A DNA stretch of 64,000 nt from Streptomyces griseicoloratus (GCF_014534645.1 NZ_JACVQF010000228.1:1-64000), one strand, 5' to 3'; counted from the stretch's first letter, positions 38,996 to 47,666 are shown. Notes: generated by a model from the sequence alone, not told the origin. Numbers and translations: made by a program.

Positions 38996-39745
38996 ATGGC
39001 GGGCAGGCCGCTGATCGGCGTGAGCACGTATCTGGAGTCGGGGGCGCGCTGGGGGGTGTGGGAGCTGGAGGCGGCGTTGCTGCCGGCCGGGTATCCGCGG
39101 CTGGTGCAGCGGGCCGGCGGGCTGGCCGCGATGCTGCCGCCGGACGTGCCGGAGCACGCCGCCGCGGCGGTGGCCCGGCTGGACGGACTGGTGATCGCGG
39201 GCGGCCCGGACGTGGAGCCGGTCCGCTACGGCGCCGCGCCCGACCCGCGCACCGGACCGCCCGCCCGGGCCCGGGACGCCTGGGAGCTGGCGCTGATCGA
39301 GGCCGCACTGGCGGCACGCGTCCCGCTGCTGGGCATCTGCCGGGGCATGCAGCTGCTGAACGTCGCCCTGGGCGGCACGCTGGTCCAGCACGTCGACGGT
39401 CACGCGGAGGTGGTGGGCGTGTTCGGCGGCCATCCGGTCGTGCCGGTCCCGGGGACGCTGTACGCCGGTGTCGTCCCGGAGGAGACGTCCGTGCCGACGT
39501 ACCACCACCAGGCGGTGGACCGGCTCGGCGCGGGCCTGATCGCGTCGGCGCACGCGGCGGACGGAACCGTGGAGGCGCTGGAACTGCCGTCCGCCGGCGC
39601 GTGGGTGCTCGGCGTGCAGTGGCATCCGGAGATGGGCGAGGACGTGAGGGTGATGCGGGCACTGGTGGACGCGGCCTCGGCTCCCCCTGAGCGAGTACGC
39701 CGCTCGTCCCCGGCCCCCGGCGGCCCGGACGCACACCCCGCCTAG
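38996..39745 (+). CDS. Class I glutamine amidotransferase-like gamma-glutamyl hydrolase (PuuD-like)
   Basis: A 249-residue hydrolase with the class I triad: Cys in LLGICRGMQLLN, His and Glu in VQWHPEMG. The DGLVIAGGPDVEPVRYG segment is typical of the gamma-glutamyl-GABA hydrolase (PuuD) group. It should remove the gamma-glutamyl group at the end of the pathway started by GlnA4. ATG with GGGAGG upstream, 71 bp after epuRI on the same strand. The last 25 residues are Pro-rich and beyond the usual domain. Confidence 0.88.
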   Translation: MAGRPLIGVSTYLESGARWGVWELEAALLPAGYPRLVQRAGGLAAMLPPDVPEHAAAAVARLDGLVIAGGPDVEPVRYGAAPDPRTGPPARARDAWELALIEAALAARVPLLGICRGMQLLNVALGGTLVQHVDGHAEVVGVFGGHPVVPVPGTLYAGVVPEETSVPTYHHQAVDRLGAGLIASAHAADGTVEALELPSAGAWVLGVQWHPEMGEDVRVMRALVDAASAPPERVRRSSPAPGGPDAHPA

Positions 39746-40158
39746 CCGGCCCGGTACCCCCACCACGGGCCCGGGCCGCACACGTCTCACGGGCACGACC
39801 CCGACCACCGGCCCCCGCCGCCCGCTCCCCGCACCCACCGGCACCACCGACCCATCCGCCTCGGCCCTGCCCGCCGCGCACAGCGAGCCCGGGCGGGGCC
39901 ACCGGTGCTGCCGAACACGGCCCACCGGCATCGCACGGCGCAGGCCCACCGCCCGCGGACGCACGAGCCACGAGCCGCACCCGCGCCGGCCGCCCGGCAC
40001 AGCCTCGCCCACTCGGCGACCGCGCCGGACCGGGCGGCCGGGCGGCGGTGAACTCTCCACCGGAGCGCACCGAAGCGGACGACGAGCAAGCGCCCCCGAA
40101 CCCGACCCCGGACCAGACACCCCGGCCGACCACCGGCCCAGCACCCGAGCCCCCGGTC
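39746..40158. other. 413-bp C-rich gap without a supported gene
   Basis: Between the converging amidotransferase and LysR genes the plus strand is strongly C-rich and G-poor compared with its surroundings, with many CCC and ACC runs and few G runs. The only long open frame on the minus strand would encode a Gly/Arg/Trp-rich peptide without recognisable domains. I see no promoter, hairpin of note or gene in it. Confidence 0.55.
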
Positions 40159-41106
40159 TCAGCCCCGTGTCAACGACAGCAGTTGCCGGGCCGGGCCGGT
40201 CGGGCGGTGGCCCGTCGGCCAGACGGCGCGCAGGTCGCGGGCGAGGGAGACGTCCGCCATGGGCACGCTCACCAGGCGCCGCATCGCCAGTTCCTCGCCG
40301 ACGGCGAGCTCGCTGAGGACCGCCGGGCCCGCGCCGCTCACGGCGGCCGCCTTCACGGCGGTGGTCGACGACAGCTCGATGAGCGGACGGGCCAGACCGC
40401 CGAGCGCCGCGTCGAGGACCTGCCGGGTGCCCGAGCCCTTCTCCCGCAGGATCAGCGGCGTGGCCGCCAGTTCCTGTGCCGTCAGAGGGCGCCGGCGGCG
40501 GGTCCAGGGATGGCCGGGGGCCGTCACGACGATCAGGCGGTCGTGGGCGATGACGGCGGAGTCCAGCCCGGGCGGGACGCTGACGCCCTCGACGAACCCC
40601 AGGTCGGCCTCGTCCGACAGCAGCCGCTCCGCCACCGCCGCCGAGTTCCCGGCGAGCAGCGACACCGCGGTGTCCGGCCGCTGGGCGCGCAGCGCGAGCA
40701 GCCAGCCCGGCAGCAGGTACTCGGCGATCGTCATGCTCGCCGCCACCCGCAGCCGCGAGTCCCGCCGGTCCCGCAGCGCCTGCGCGCCCGCGTCGAACGC
40801 CTCGGCCGCCTCCACGATCCGCCGCGCCCAGTCCGTGACCAGCGCACCGGCGTCGGTGAGCCGGGAACCCCGCGGCGACCGGTCCACGAGGGCGACCCCC
40901 AGCTGACGTTCCATGGAGCGGATCCGGCTGCTGGCGGCCGGCTGCGTGATGCCCAGCTCGCGCGCCGCACCCCCGAGGCTCCCGAGCCGCGCCACCGCCA
41001 GCAGCAGCTCCAGCGCCCCGAGATCCGGCACCCGGTGCGCCAGCGAGCCCGCCGCCTGCCGTCCCGCGTCGCCCTGTCCGTCCTCGGTACCGTTCCTGCT
41101 GCTCAT
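40159..41106 (-). CDS. LysR-family transcriptional regulator
   Basis: A 315-residue LysR regulator with an N-terminal winged helix (about 28-90: LELLLAVARLGSLGGAARELGITQPAASSRI) and a periplasmic-binding-like effector domain. It is divergent from the TDT transporter gene with 70 bp between start codons and an ATGCC-N8-GGCAT inverted repeat in that gap, so it probably controls the transporter in response to its substrate, as CysB/CbbR-type proteins do. Confidence 0.92.
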   Translation of the reverse strand: MSSRNGTEDGQGDAGRQAAGSLAHRVPDLGALELLLAVARLGSLGGAARELGITQPAASSRIRSMERQLGVALVDRSPRGSRLTDAGALVTDWARRIVEAAEAFDAGAQALRDRRDSRLRVAASMTIAEYLLPGWLLALRAQRPDTAVSLLAGNSAAVAERLLSDEADLGFVEGVSVPPGLDSAVIAHDRLIVVTAPGHPWTRRRRPLTAQELAATPLILREKGSGTRQVLDAALGGLARPLIELSSTTAVKAAAVSGAGPAVLSELAVGEELAMRRLVSVPMADVSLARDLRAVWPTGHRPTGPARQLLSLTRG

Positions 41107-41117
41107 AACTCCAGCTT

Positions 41118-41135
41118 ATGCCCTCATAGAGGCAT
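41118..41135. promoter_or_regulatory. LysR-type operator between the regulator and TDT transporter genes
   Basis: ATGCC (41118-41122) and GGCAT (41131-41135) are inverted arms around 8 bp, extended outward by AGC (41113-41115) and GCT (41136-41138). LysR proteins recognise such interrupted dyads with a T-N11-A core in divergent promoters. The dyad is 12 bp from the LysR start codon and 42 bp from the transporter start. Confidence 0.6.
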
Positions 41136-41176
41136 GCTCCCTGGTCAGCGCCCTCGGCCCCCGCGACCGTGGAACC

Positions 41177-42334
41177 ATGGTCACCGCAGCCCAGCCCCTC
41201 TCCCCCACCGCCACCCGTACCCGGCGCGCGCCGGCCGTCCGTCATCTCGGGCCCAACTGGTACGCCTGCGTCATGGGCACCGCGATCGTCGGCACCGCCG
41301 GGGCCGCGCTGCCCGGGCACGTACCCGGCCTGCGTGCCGTCTGCACCGCGGTCTGGGTGCTGTCGCTGGTGCTGCTGGCGGTGCTGCTCGTGGCCCGGTC
41401 CCTGCACTGGCGCCACCACCGCGACCAGGCCCGCGCCCACCTCCTCGACCCGGCGGCGGCCCCCTTCTACGGCTGCCTGTCGATGGCCCTGCTGGCCGTC
41501 GGCGGCGGCGCGCTGACGGTCGGCCGGGACTGGATCGGCACACCGGCCGCGGTCGCCCTCGACACCGTGCTGTTCACCGCCGGCACGGTCGTCGGGCTGG
41601 CGGCGGCGGTCGCCGTGCCGTACCTGATGGCCGTACGCCACCGGATCGAGCCGGGGCAGGCGTCTCCCGTGTGGCTGCTGCCGCTCGTCGCCCCGATGGT
41701 GTCCGCGGCCGTCGGACCGCTGCTGGTCCCGCACCTGCCACCGGGGCAGCCGCGCGAGACGCTGCTGTTCGCGTGCGTCGCGATGTTCGGGCTGAGTCTG
41801 CTCGCGACCCTGGTGACCCTGCCGGTGGTCTTCGGCCGGCTGATCACGGGCGGTCCGCTGCCGCTCGCGCTGACCCCGACGCTGTTCCTGGTGCTGGGCC
41901 CGCTCGGGCAGTCCACGACCGCCGTCGGCAAGTTCGCGGACGTCGCCCCCGGTGCCGTACCGGCCGCCCACGCAGAGGGCTTCGGCGTGCTGGCCGTGCT
42001 CTACGGCGTGCCCGTCATGGGCTTCGCGCTGCTGTGGCTGTGCCTGGCCACCGCGCACGTCGTCCGGGCCCGGCGGCAGGGCATGGGCTTCTCGATGACG
42101 TGGTGGTCGTTCACCTTCCCGGTGGGCACCTGCGTCACCGGCGCCGAGGCGCTGGCCCGGCACACCGGACTGGTCGTGTACGACTCACTCACCGTCGTGC
42201 TGTACGCCGTCCTGGTCGCCGCCTGGGCCACCACCGCCGTGCACACCGCGCGCGGAGTGGTCAGCGGCGCGCTGCTCGCAGGGCCTCGCCCAGCGACCGG
42301 GGCGCCTCGGCCAGCGACGGCCCGTACCAGGTGA
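41177..42334 (+). CDS. TDT-family membrane transporter (TehA/Mae1-like)
   Basis: A 385-residue integral membrane protein with about ten helices, starting after a basic N-terminal tail (PAVRHLGPNWYACVMGTAIVGTAG). The N-W-[YF]-x-x-V-M-G-T start of the first helix and the repeated paired helices fit the TDT family (tellurite resistance/dicarboxylate/sulfite exporters). The substrate is open: C4-dicarboxylate or sulfite are the family options. Its last 74 bp overlap the 3' end of the converging metal-receptor gene. Confidence 0.82.
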   Translation: MVTAAQPLSPTATRTRRAPAVRHLGPNWYACVMGTAIVGTAGAALPGHVPGLRAVCTAVWVLSLVLLAVLLVARSLHWRHHRDQARAHLLDPAAAPFYGCLSMALLAVGGGALTVGRDWIGTPAAVALDTVLFTAGTVVGLAAAVAVPYLMAVRHRIEPGQASPVWLLPLVAPMVSAAVGPLLVPHLPPGQPRETLLFACVAMFGLSLLATLVTLPVVFGRLITGGPLPLALTPTLFLVLGPLGQSTTAVGKFADVAPGAVPAAHAEGFGVLAVLYGVPVMGFALLWLCLATAHVVRARRQGMGFSMTWWSFTFPVGTCVTGAEALARHTGLVVYDSLTVVLYAVLVAAWATTAVHTARGVVSGALLAGPRPATGAPRPATARTR

Positions 42335-42980
42335 GGTGCCGGCCGTCGACGAGGGCGCAGGGCAGTCCGGGGAAGGCTTCGGGGCCGTCGTCGGCGGTGA
42401 AGCGGTACGGCTCGTCAGGCAGCACCACGATGTCCGGGCGAGCCGCCCGCAGGTCCTCCACGGGCACCTTCGGATAGCGGTCGGGGTGGTGCGCCCAGAG
42501 ATTGTCGATGCCGAGGCGGGCCAGTACGTCTCCCGCGAAGGTGTCCCGCCCCAGCACCATCCACGGCCGGCGCCAGACCGGCACCACGGCCGTCGTGCGG
42601 CGCTCCGGCGACGGCAGCGCCGACCACGTCTCCTCCGCCTCGTCCAGCCACCGGGGCCGGGAGCCCGCGCCGCAGGCCGCCAGCACCCGCGCCAGTTCGG
42701 CGAAGGCCTGCGGTACCGTGCGCACCTCGGTGACCAGGACCTCGACGCCGGCCGAGCGCAGGAAGTCGAGGTCGACAGCGCGGTTCTCCTCCTCGTTGGC
42801 GATCACGAGGTCGGGGGCGAGGGAGAGGATCCGCTCGGTCTTCGGGTTCTTCGTGCCGCCGACGCGCACGACGTCCAGGCCGGCCGGGTGCGTGCACCAG
42901 TCGGTGGCGCCGACCAGGGCGCCGGGGACCGTCCGGGCCACGGACTCCGTCAGCGACGGCACCAGGGAGACGGCCCTCAC
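42261..42980 (-). CDS. Helical-backbone metal receptor (BtuF-like) protein without signal peptide
   Basis: A 239-residue protein with the two-lobe, long-helix fold of cobalamin/iron-complex receptors: RAVSLVPSLTESVARTVPGALVGATDWCTHP, VGGTKNPKTERILSLAPDLVIANEEENR, and RPDIVVLPDEPYRFT. Unlike exported binding proteins it has no signal peptide or lipobox, because the GTG start lies directly before the domain. It may be a cytoplasmic binding protein, or an upstream signal has been lost. It follows the cupin-regulator gene by 7 bp and should be co-transcribed with it. Confidence 0.82.
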   Translation of the reverse strand: MRAVSLVPSLTESVARTVPGALVGATDWCTHPAGLDVVRVGGTKNPKTERILSLAPDLVIANEEENRAVDLDFLRSAGVEVLVTEVRTVPQAFAELARVLAACGAGSRPRWLDEAEETWSALPSPERRTTAVVPVWRRPWMVLGRDTFAGDVLARLGIDNLWAHHPDRYPKVPVEDLRAARPDIVVLPDEPYRFTADDGPEAFPGLPCALVDGRHLTWYGPSLAEAPRSLGEALRAARR

Positions 42981-42987
42981 CGCGCGC

Positions 42988-43557
42988 TCACCGGCGCGAC
43001 CGGTCCCGGACCGCCTCGATGTGCTCGGCGACGGCGACGACGATCAGCCGGGTGTCGGGCACCGTCGCCCGCCAGCGGTGCCGCACCCCACCGGTGAGGT
43101 ACAGCGTGTCGCCGCGCCCCAGCCGGTAGGCGCGCCCCTCGGCCTCGATCTCCACCGCACCCTCGGCGACGAACATCAACTGGTCGTTGCGGTACTGCAG
43201 TTCACGGCCGGCGTCGTGGTCGCCGGTGAACTCCGAGGCGTGCATCTGGTGGTGTCCACGCACCAGGGACCGCACCCGGGGTGCCAGCTGCGGATCGGGC
43301 TCCTCGGCACGGACCACGTCGACGCTGCACGCGGGGTCGGCGGCGGCGAGCAGCTCCACGGCGGTGGTGCGCAGGGCGTCGGCCACCTTCTCCAGGGAGG
43401 TCTGGCTGGGCCGCGCGCGGTCGTTCTCGATCTGGCTCAGGAAAGGCACGGACAGGCCGCTGCGCGCGGAGACGACGGCAAGGGTGAGCTCCAGCGCCCG
43501 GCGCCGTCGCCGTACGGCCGCGCCCACCCGAAGGGACTGATCTTTGTGGTCGCCCAT
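42988..43557 (-). CDS. XRE-family regulator with C-terminal cupin domain
   Basis: A 189-residue regulator: Cro/C1-type helix-turn-helix (about 10-65: RVGAAVRRRRRALELTLAVVSARSGLSVPFLSQIENDRARPS) followed by a single-domain cupin (about 100-180: ELQYRNDQLMFVAEGAVEIEAEGRAYRLGRGDTLYL). Such proteins bind a small ligand in the cupin barrel. The ATG at 43557 has GGAG 8 nt upstream. It probably regulates itself and the metal-receptor gene 7 bp downstream. Confidence 0.88.
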   Translation of the reverse strand: MGDHKDQSLRVGAAVRRRRRALELTLAVVSARSGLSVPFLSQIENDRARPSQTSLEKVADALRTTAVELLAAADPACSVDVVRAEEPDPQLAPRVRSLVRGHHQMHASEFTGDHDAGRELQYRNDQLMFVAEGAVEIEAEGRAYRLGRGDTLYLTGGVRHRWRATVPDTRLIVVAVAEHIEAVRDRSRR

Positions 43558-43969
43558 CGCTCCGGCTCCCTCCTTCGCCCGTCGCCGCGCCGCCGCCGTG
43601 CGGTTCACCCGGGCGCAGTCCTCCTGATGAGTTCTCTGCACCCTACGCATGTTCGGCAAACCGTTTCATGCGCCCGTCACATCGACGTCACGTTGCGGTG
43701 GACGCGACCTCACAGTTCGCGCCACGGGATCGCCTGCCCGTCCACCGCGCGGGGGCCTCTTCCCTATCAAGGTACGGGCGGCTCCGTGTGTTCCCGTCCG
43801 ACTCCGGGACCCGGTTCGCGGCCTGTTCGGGCCGTGGCATGGCGCTCCGTGGTTGTCCGGATCCTTACCGTGCTCCCGCCGGGCACGAGCCGAGGGGCGG
43901 GCCCGGCCACGCGCTGTCGGCGGCGCGGCCGGACCCGCCCCTCGGGGACGGTGCTCGGGGCGGTGACGG
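43558..43969. promoter_or_regulatory. 412-bp gap: XRE-cupin upstream region and downstream end of the betaine ABC operon
   Basis: No gene is supported. CGCATG (43646-43651) and CATGCG (43667-43672) are inverted arms around 15 bp, about 90 bp upstream of the XRE-cupin start, suggesting an operator. The far end of the gap holds the ABC-operon terminator listed separately. The middle (about 43680-43880) shows nothing I can name. Confidence 0.5.
43891..43944 (-). terminator. Long hairpin downstream of the betaine ABC transporter operon
   Basis: CGAGGGGCGGG (43891-43901) and CCGGCC (43903-43908) pair with GGCCGG (43927-43932) and CCCGCCCCTCG (43934-43944), giving a 17-bp stem with one C/A mismatch and an 18-nt loop. 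It lies 26 nt after the stop codon of the permease-binding protein gene. Confidence 0.82.
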
Positions 43970-46585
43970 TTACCGCGGGGTCATCCGGTCGACCACGTCC
44001 GGGTGCTCCTTGAGCCAGGCGGCCACCGCTTCCTCCTCGTGGCCCTGACCGCGGTCCTTGATCTCGCTCTCCAGGGTGCCGAGCTCGTCCTCGCTCATGC
44101 GGAAGTTCTTGATCCACTCGGTGAGCTGCGGGTACTGCTCGGGGAACTTCTTGTGGGCGATGGTGTGGATCGTGTTGTTCTCACCCCAGAGCTTCTTCGG
44201 GTCCTTCAGCTTCGTCAGCTCGTAGTCGCTGTACGCCCAGTGCGGCGACCACAGGACGACGGCGACCGGCTCCTGCTTGGCGAGGGCGCGCTTGAGCTCG
44301 GCCAGCATCGCCGGGGTGGAGCCGTCGACGACCTCGTACTCCTTGTCCAGGCCGTAGCCCGGCAGGACCTTGGTCTTGAGCAGGTTCATCTGGCCGGTGC
44401 CGGGCTCGATGCCGATGATCTTCCCGTCGAAGAGGCCGGCCTTGCCCTTGAGGTCCGCCATGGACTTGACGTCCTTGACGTAGGAGGGGACGGCGATCTC
44501 CAGCGAGGTCGGCTCGTACCAGGTGCCCAGGTCGGCGAGGTTCTCCTTGCTCTTCTCCCAGTAGTTCGACTGGGCGTGCGGCAGCCAGGCGTCGAAGTTG
44601 AGGTCGAGGTCGCCGGAGGCCAGGCCGGTGTAGACCGGGCCGACGTCCATCTGCTTCAGGTTGAGCTTGTAGCCGCGCCGCTCCAGGACGTTCTTCCAGA
44701 GGTAGGTGACGGCGATGTCCTCGTCCCAGGGGAACCAGGCCACGTCCAGCGGCTGTTTCGCCTCGGCCGGCGTGGCGCCGGAACCGGAGTTCACGGGCGC
44801 CAGCTCGTCGACGGTGCCGGGGTTGTCCTTCAGCCAGGCGCGGACGGCGTCCTGCTGCTTGCCCTTGCCGGCCTTGTTGATCTCGGCTTCGAGGCTGGTG
44901 AGCTGCTGCTCGTCGAGCTCGAAGTCCTTCAGCCACGTGGCCACCGTGGGGTCGTCGCCGGCGAAGCCCTTGCGGGACAGGGTGTGCACGCCGTCGCCCT
45001 CGCCCCAGGCGCCCTTGGGGTCCTTCAGCTTCTTCAGGTCGTAGTCGTTGTACGCCCAGTGCGGGGACCAGAGCGTGACGACGATCGGCTCCTGCTTGCT
45101 CATGGCCCGCTTCAGCTCGGCCAGCATCGCCGGGGTGGAGCTGTCGACGACCTTGTACTCCTTGTCCAGGCCGTACTCCTTGAGGACCTTGCTCTTCAGC
45201 AGGGCCATCTCACCGGCGCTGGACTCGATGCCGGTGATCTTGCCGCCGAACCGGCCGGCCTTGCCCTTGAGGTCCGCCAGCGAGTCGACGTCCTTCATGT
45301 AGGCGGGGACGGTCAGCTCCAGGGAGGTCTTGTCGTACCAGGAGCCGAGGTCGTCGAGCTGCTTGCCGTACTTCTTCCAGTACTGCTCGTGGGTGGTGGG
45401 CAGCCAGGAGTTGGTGACGATGTCGATGTCGCCCTGCGCGAGGGAGGTGTAGAGCGGCCCGGCGTCGAACTGCTTGGCCTCCACCTCGTAGCCGCGCTGT
45501 TCGAGGACCTCCTTCCACAGGAAGGTGGAGGCGACGCCCTCGTCCCAGGGGACGTAGCCGAGGGTGACCTTCTTGCCCTGGCCGACGTTCTTGCCGTCGG
45601 CGACGGCCTCGGAGTCGCCGGAGCCGCCGAACATGCCCATGCCGCCGGCCACGAGGGCCAGGACGACGACGCCGATCACGGCGACCTGCGGACGGGGCCG
45701 GTAGGACCAGATCTTCAGGCCGCTCGCGGCCCGGGCCTTGGCGGCGGCGCGGCGGCCGAGCGGCGAGACCTGGGTGCCCAGCGCGCTGGTCATCCGGTCC
45801 AGGTAGATCGCGAGGATCACGATGGCGACGCCGGCCTCGGAGCCCAGGCCCACGTTGAGCTGGCCGATGGCCTCGTTGACGTCGCCGCCCAGGCCGCCGG
45901 TGCCGACCATGCCGGCGATGGCGGCCATGGACAGGCCGAGCATGATGACCTGGTTGACGCCGGCCATCACGGTGGGCAGCGCCAGGGGGAGCTGGACCCG
46001 CAGCAGGGTGTTGCGCGGCGTGGTGCCGAACGCCTCGGCGGCCTCGACCAGCTCCTTGTCGACCTGCCGGATGCCCAGCTCGGTCATGCGCACGCCCGGG
46101 GCGAGCGCGAAGATCAGGGTGGCGACGATGCCCGCGGAGGCGCCGGTGCCGAAGAACAGGATCGCCGGGATGAGGTAGATCATCGCGGGCAGCGTCTGCA
46201 TGAAGTCCAGCACCGGCCGGACCATGCCGCTGACCCGGTCGGACCGGGCGGCCCAGATGCCGACCGGGACCGATATGACCAGCGCGATGATCGTGGCGAC
46301 GAGCACGAGGGAGAGCGTGATCATCGCGTTCTCCCACAGTTCGAGGGAGTCGATGAAGGCGAACCCCACGAAGGTGAGGACACCCGCGAGCGTGCCGCGC
46401 AGCCAGAAGGCGATCACCGCGAAGATGCCGACGAGCAGCAGCGGCTCGGGGGCCTGAAGGACGGCGTTGATGCCGTCGTAGGTGCCGGTGAAGACGGTCT
46501 TGAAGAAGTCGAAGAGCCACGCCACGTGGTCGAGCAGCCAGTCGACCGCGTCGTTGACCCAGTCGCCGAGCGGAATCCTAGGCAC
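43970..46585 (-). CDS. Betaine-type ABC permease fused to two tandem substrate-binding domains
   Basis: An 871-residue membrane protein of an osmoprotectant (glycine betaine/choline/proline) importer. Residues 1-320 are a ProW-type permease with about seven helices and the EAA coupling loop (EAAEAFGTTPRNTLLRVQLP, 181-200). Two OpuAC-type binding domains follow, about 339-596 and 612-871. Each carries the TLWSPHWAY / VLWSPHWAY tryptophan box that cages quaternary ammonium ligands and a similar YVPWDE / WFPWDE start. Known fusions of this family usually carry one binding domain; here it is duplicated. The GTG start overlaps the ATPase gene by 8 bp. Confidence 0.92.
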   Translation of the reverse strand: MPRIPLGDWVNDAVDWLLDHVAWLFDFFKTVFTGTYDGINAVLQAPEPLLLVGIFAVIAFWLRGTLAGVLTFVGFAFIDSLELWENAMITLSLVLVATIIALVISVPVGIWAARSDRVSGMVRPVLDFMQTLPAMIYLIPAILFFGTGASAGIVATLIFALAPGVRMTELGIRQVDKELVEAAEAFGTTPRNTLLRVQLPLALPTVMAGVNQVIMLGLSMAAIAGMVGTGGLGGDVNEAIGQLNVGLGSEAGVAIVILAIYLDRMTSALGTQVSPLGRRAAAKARAASGLKIWSYRPRPQVAVIGVVVLALVAGGMGMFGGSGDSEAVADGKNVGQGKKVTLGYVPWDEGVASTFLWKEVLEQRGYEVEAKQFDAGPLYTSLAQGDIDIVTNSWLPTTHEQYWKKYGKQLDDLGSWYDKTSLELTVPAYMKDVDSLADLKGKAGRFGGKITGIESSAGEMALLKSKVLKEYGLDKEYKVVDSSTPAMLAELKRAMSKQEPIVVTLWSPHWAYNDYDLKKLKDPKGAWGEGDGVHTLSRKGFAGDDPTVATWLKDFELDEQQLTSLEAEINKAGKGKQQDAVRAWLKDNPGTVDELAPVNSGSGATPAEAKQPLDVAWFPWDEDIAVTYLWKNVLERRGYKLNLKQMDVGPVYTGLASGDLDLNFDAWLPHAQSNYWEKSKENLADLGTWYEPTSLEIAVPSYVKDVKSMADLKGKAGLFDGKIIGIEPGTGQMNLLKTKVLPGYGLDKEYEVVDGSTPAMLAELKRALAKQEPVAVVLWSPHWAYSDYELTKLKDPKKLWGENNTIHTIAHKKFPEQYPQLTEWIKNFRMSEDELGTLESEIKDRGQGHEEEAVAAWLKEHPDVVDRMTPR

Positions 46586-47666
46586 GGGCCATCACCTTCT
46601 CCCCGCCCTTGTCCCGCGGGCTGTCGCAGGTGCCGGCCTCCGCCTGCTCGTCGCCCAGGAAGCCGACGAGGCGCTGCCTGGGGACGACCCCGACCAGGGC
46701 GCGCTCGGCGTCGAGCACCGCCACGGGGTGCGGTACCCGCGCGCTGATCGCGCACAGCTCGGTGAACGGCGTGTCGGGCGTGGCGGTCTCGCAGGCGCAG
46801 TCGGCCTCGTCGCCGCGCAGCTCCGTGTCCATGACGGCGCCGGCGGTGAGCACGCGCGAGCGGTCGACGTCCTGGGTGAAGGAGGCGACGTAGTCGTTGG
46901 CGGGACGGATGAGGATGTCCTGCGCGGTGCCGATCTGCACGATCCTGCCGTCGCGCATCACGGCGATGCGGTCGCCGAGACGCATGGCCTCGTTGAGGTC
47001 GTGGGTGATGAAGACGATCGTCTTCTTCAGGGTCTTCTGCAGTTCGAGCAGCTGGTCCTGCATGTCGCGGCGGATCAGCGGGTCGAGCGCGCTGAAGGAC
47101 TCGTCCATCAGCAGCAGGTCGGCGTCGGTGGCGAGCGCGCGGGCCAGGCCGACGCGCTGCTGCATGCCGCCGGACAGCTCGTCCGGCCACGACTTCTCCC
47201 AGCCGGCCAGGCCGCACAGGGCGAGCGCCTCGTCGGCGCGGCGTTCGCGCTCGGCGCGGGGCACGCCCTGCACTTCCAGGCCGTAGGCGGCGTTGTCGCG
47301 GACGCTGCGGTGCGGGAAGAGCGCGAAGTGCTGGAAGACCATGCTGATCTTCTTGGAGCGGACCTCGCGCAGCCCGCGGTCGCCGAGTTCGGTCAGGTCC
47401 TGGCCGCCGAAGCGGACGTGCCCGGCGGTCGGCTCCAGGAGGCCGTTGAGCATGCGCAGCAGCGTGGACTTGCCGGACCCGGACAGGCCCATGACCACGA
47501 AGATCTCGCCGGGCTCCACGGTGAAGGAGGCGTCGATGACGGCGGCCGTGGTGCCGTCGCCACGCAGTTCCTCCCGGTCGGCTCCCTTGCGCAGTCGTTC
47601 GACCGCCTGATCGGGTCGTCTGCCGAACACCTTGTACAGGTGCTCGGCCTCAAGCCTGGCTGACAC
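46578..47666 (-). CDS. Betaine-type ABC transporter ATPase with regulatory C-terminal region (ProV-like)
   Basis: A 362-residue ATPase: Walker A GLSGSGKST, Q-loop VFQHFALFPH, signature LSGGMQQR, Walker B LLLMDESFSALDP, and the switch His in ITHDLNEAM. The C-terminal region (about 265-345) has one recognisable CBS-like segment (HPVAVLDAERALVGVVPRQRLVGFL), as in OpuAA/ProV proteins that sense ionic strength. GTG start with AGAGGT upstream. Powers the fused permease encoded next. Confidence 0.93.
   Translation of the reverse strand: MSARLEAEHLYKVFGRRPDQAVERLRKGADREELRGDGTTAAVIDASFTVEPGEIFVVMGLSGSGKSTLLRMLNGLLEPTAGHVRFGGQDLTELGDRGLREVRSKKISMVFQHFALFPHRSVRDNAAYGLEVQGVPRAERERRADEALALCGLAGWEKSWPDELSGGMQQRVGLARALATDADLLLMDESFSALDPLIRRDMQDQLLELQKTLKKTIVFITHDLNEAMRLGDRIAVMRDGRIVQIGTAQDILIRPANDYVASFTQDVDRSRVLTAGAVMDTELRGDEADCACETATPDTPFTELCAISARVPHPVAVLDAERALVGVVPRQRLVGFLGDEQAEAGTCDSPRDKGGEKVMARA

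Noticed and set aside
39787-40089. 100-codon minus-strand frame in the C-rich gap
   Set aside because: Gly/Arg/Trp-rich, no ribosome-binding site, no recognisable domain.
36699-40133. Very long open frame extending well beyond the glutamine synthetase start
   Set aside because: The extension upstream of 38069 is Pro/Arg/Ala-rich antisense sequence over epuRI and the amidotransferase gene; only the part after the GTG at 38069 has family motifs. Long stop-free antisense frames are expected at this GC content.
44003-46747. Over 900-codon open frame opposite the betaine permease gene
   Set aside because: Antisense mirror of a conserved gene, composition typical of complementary high-GC frames.
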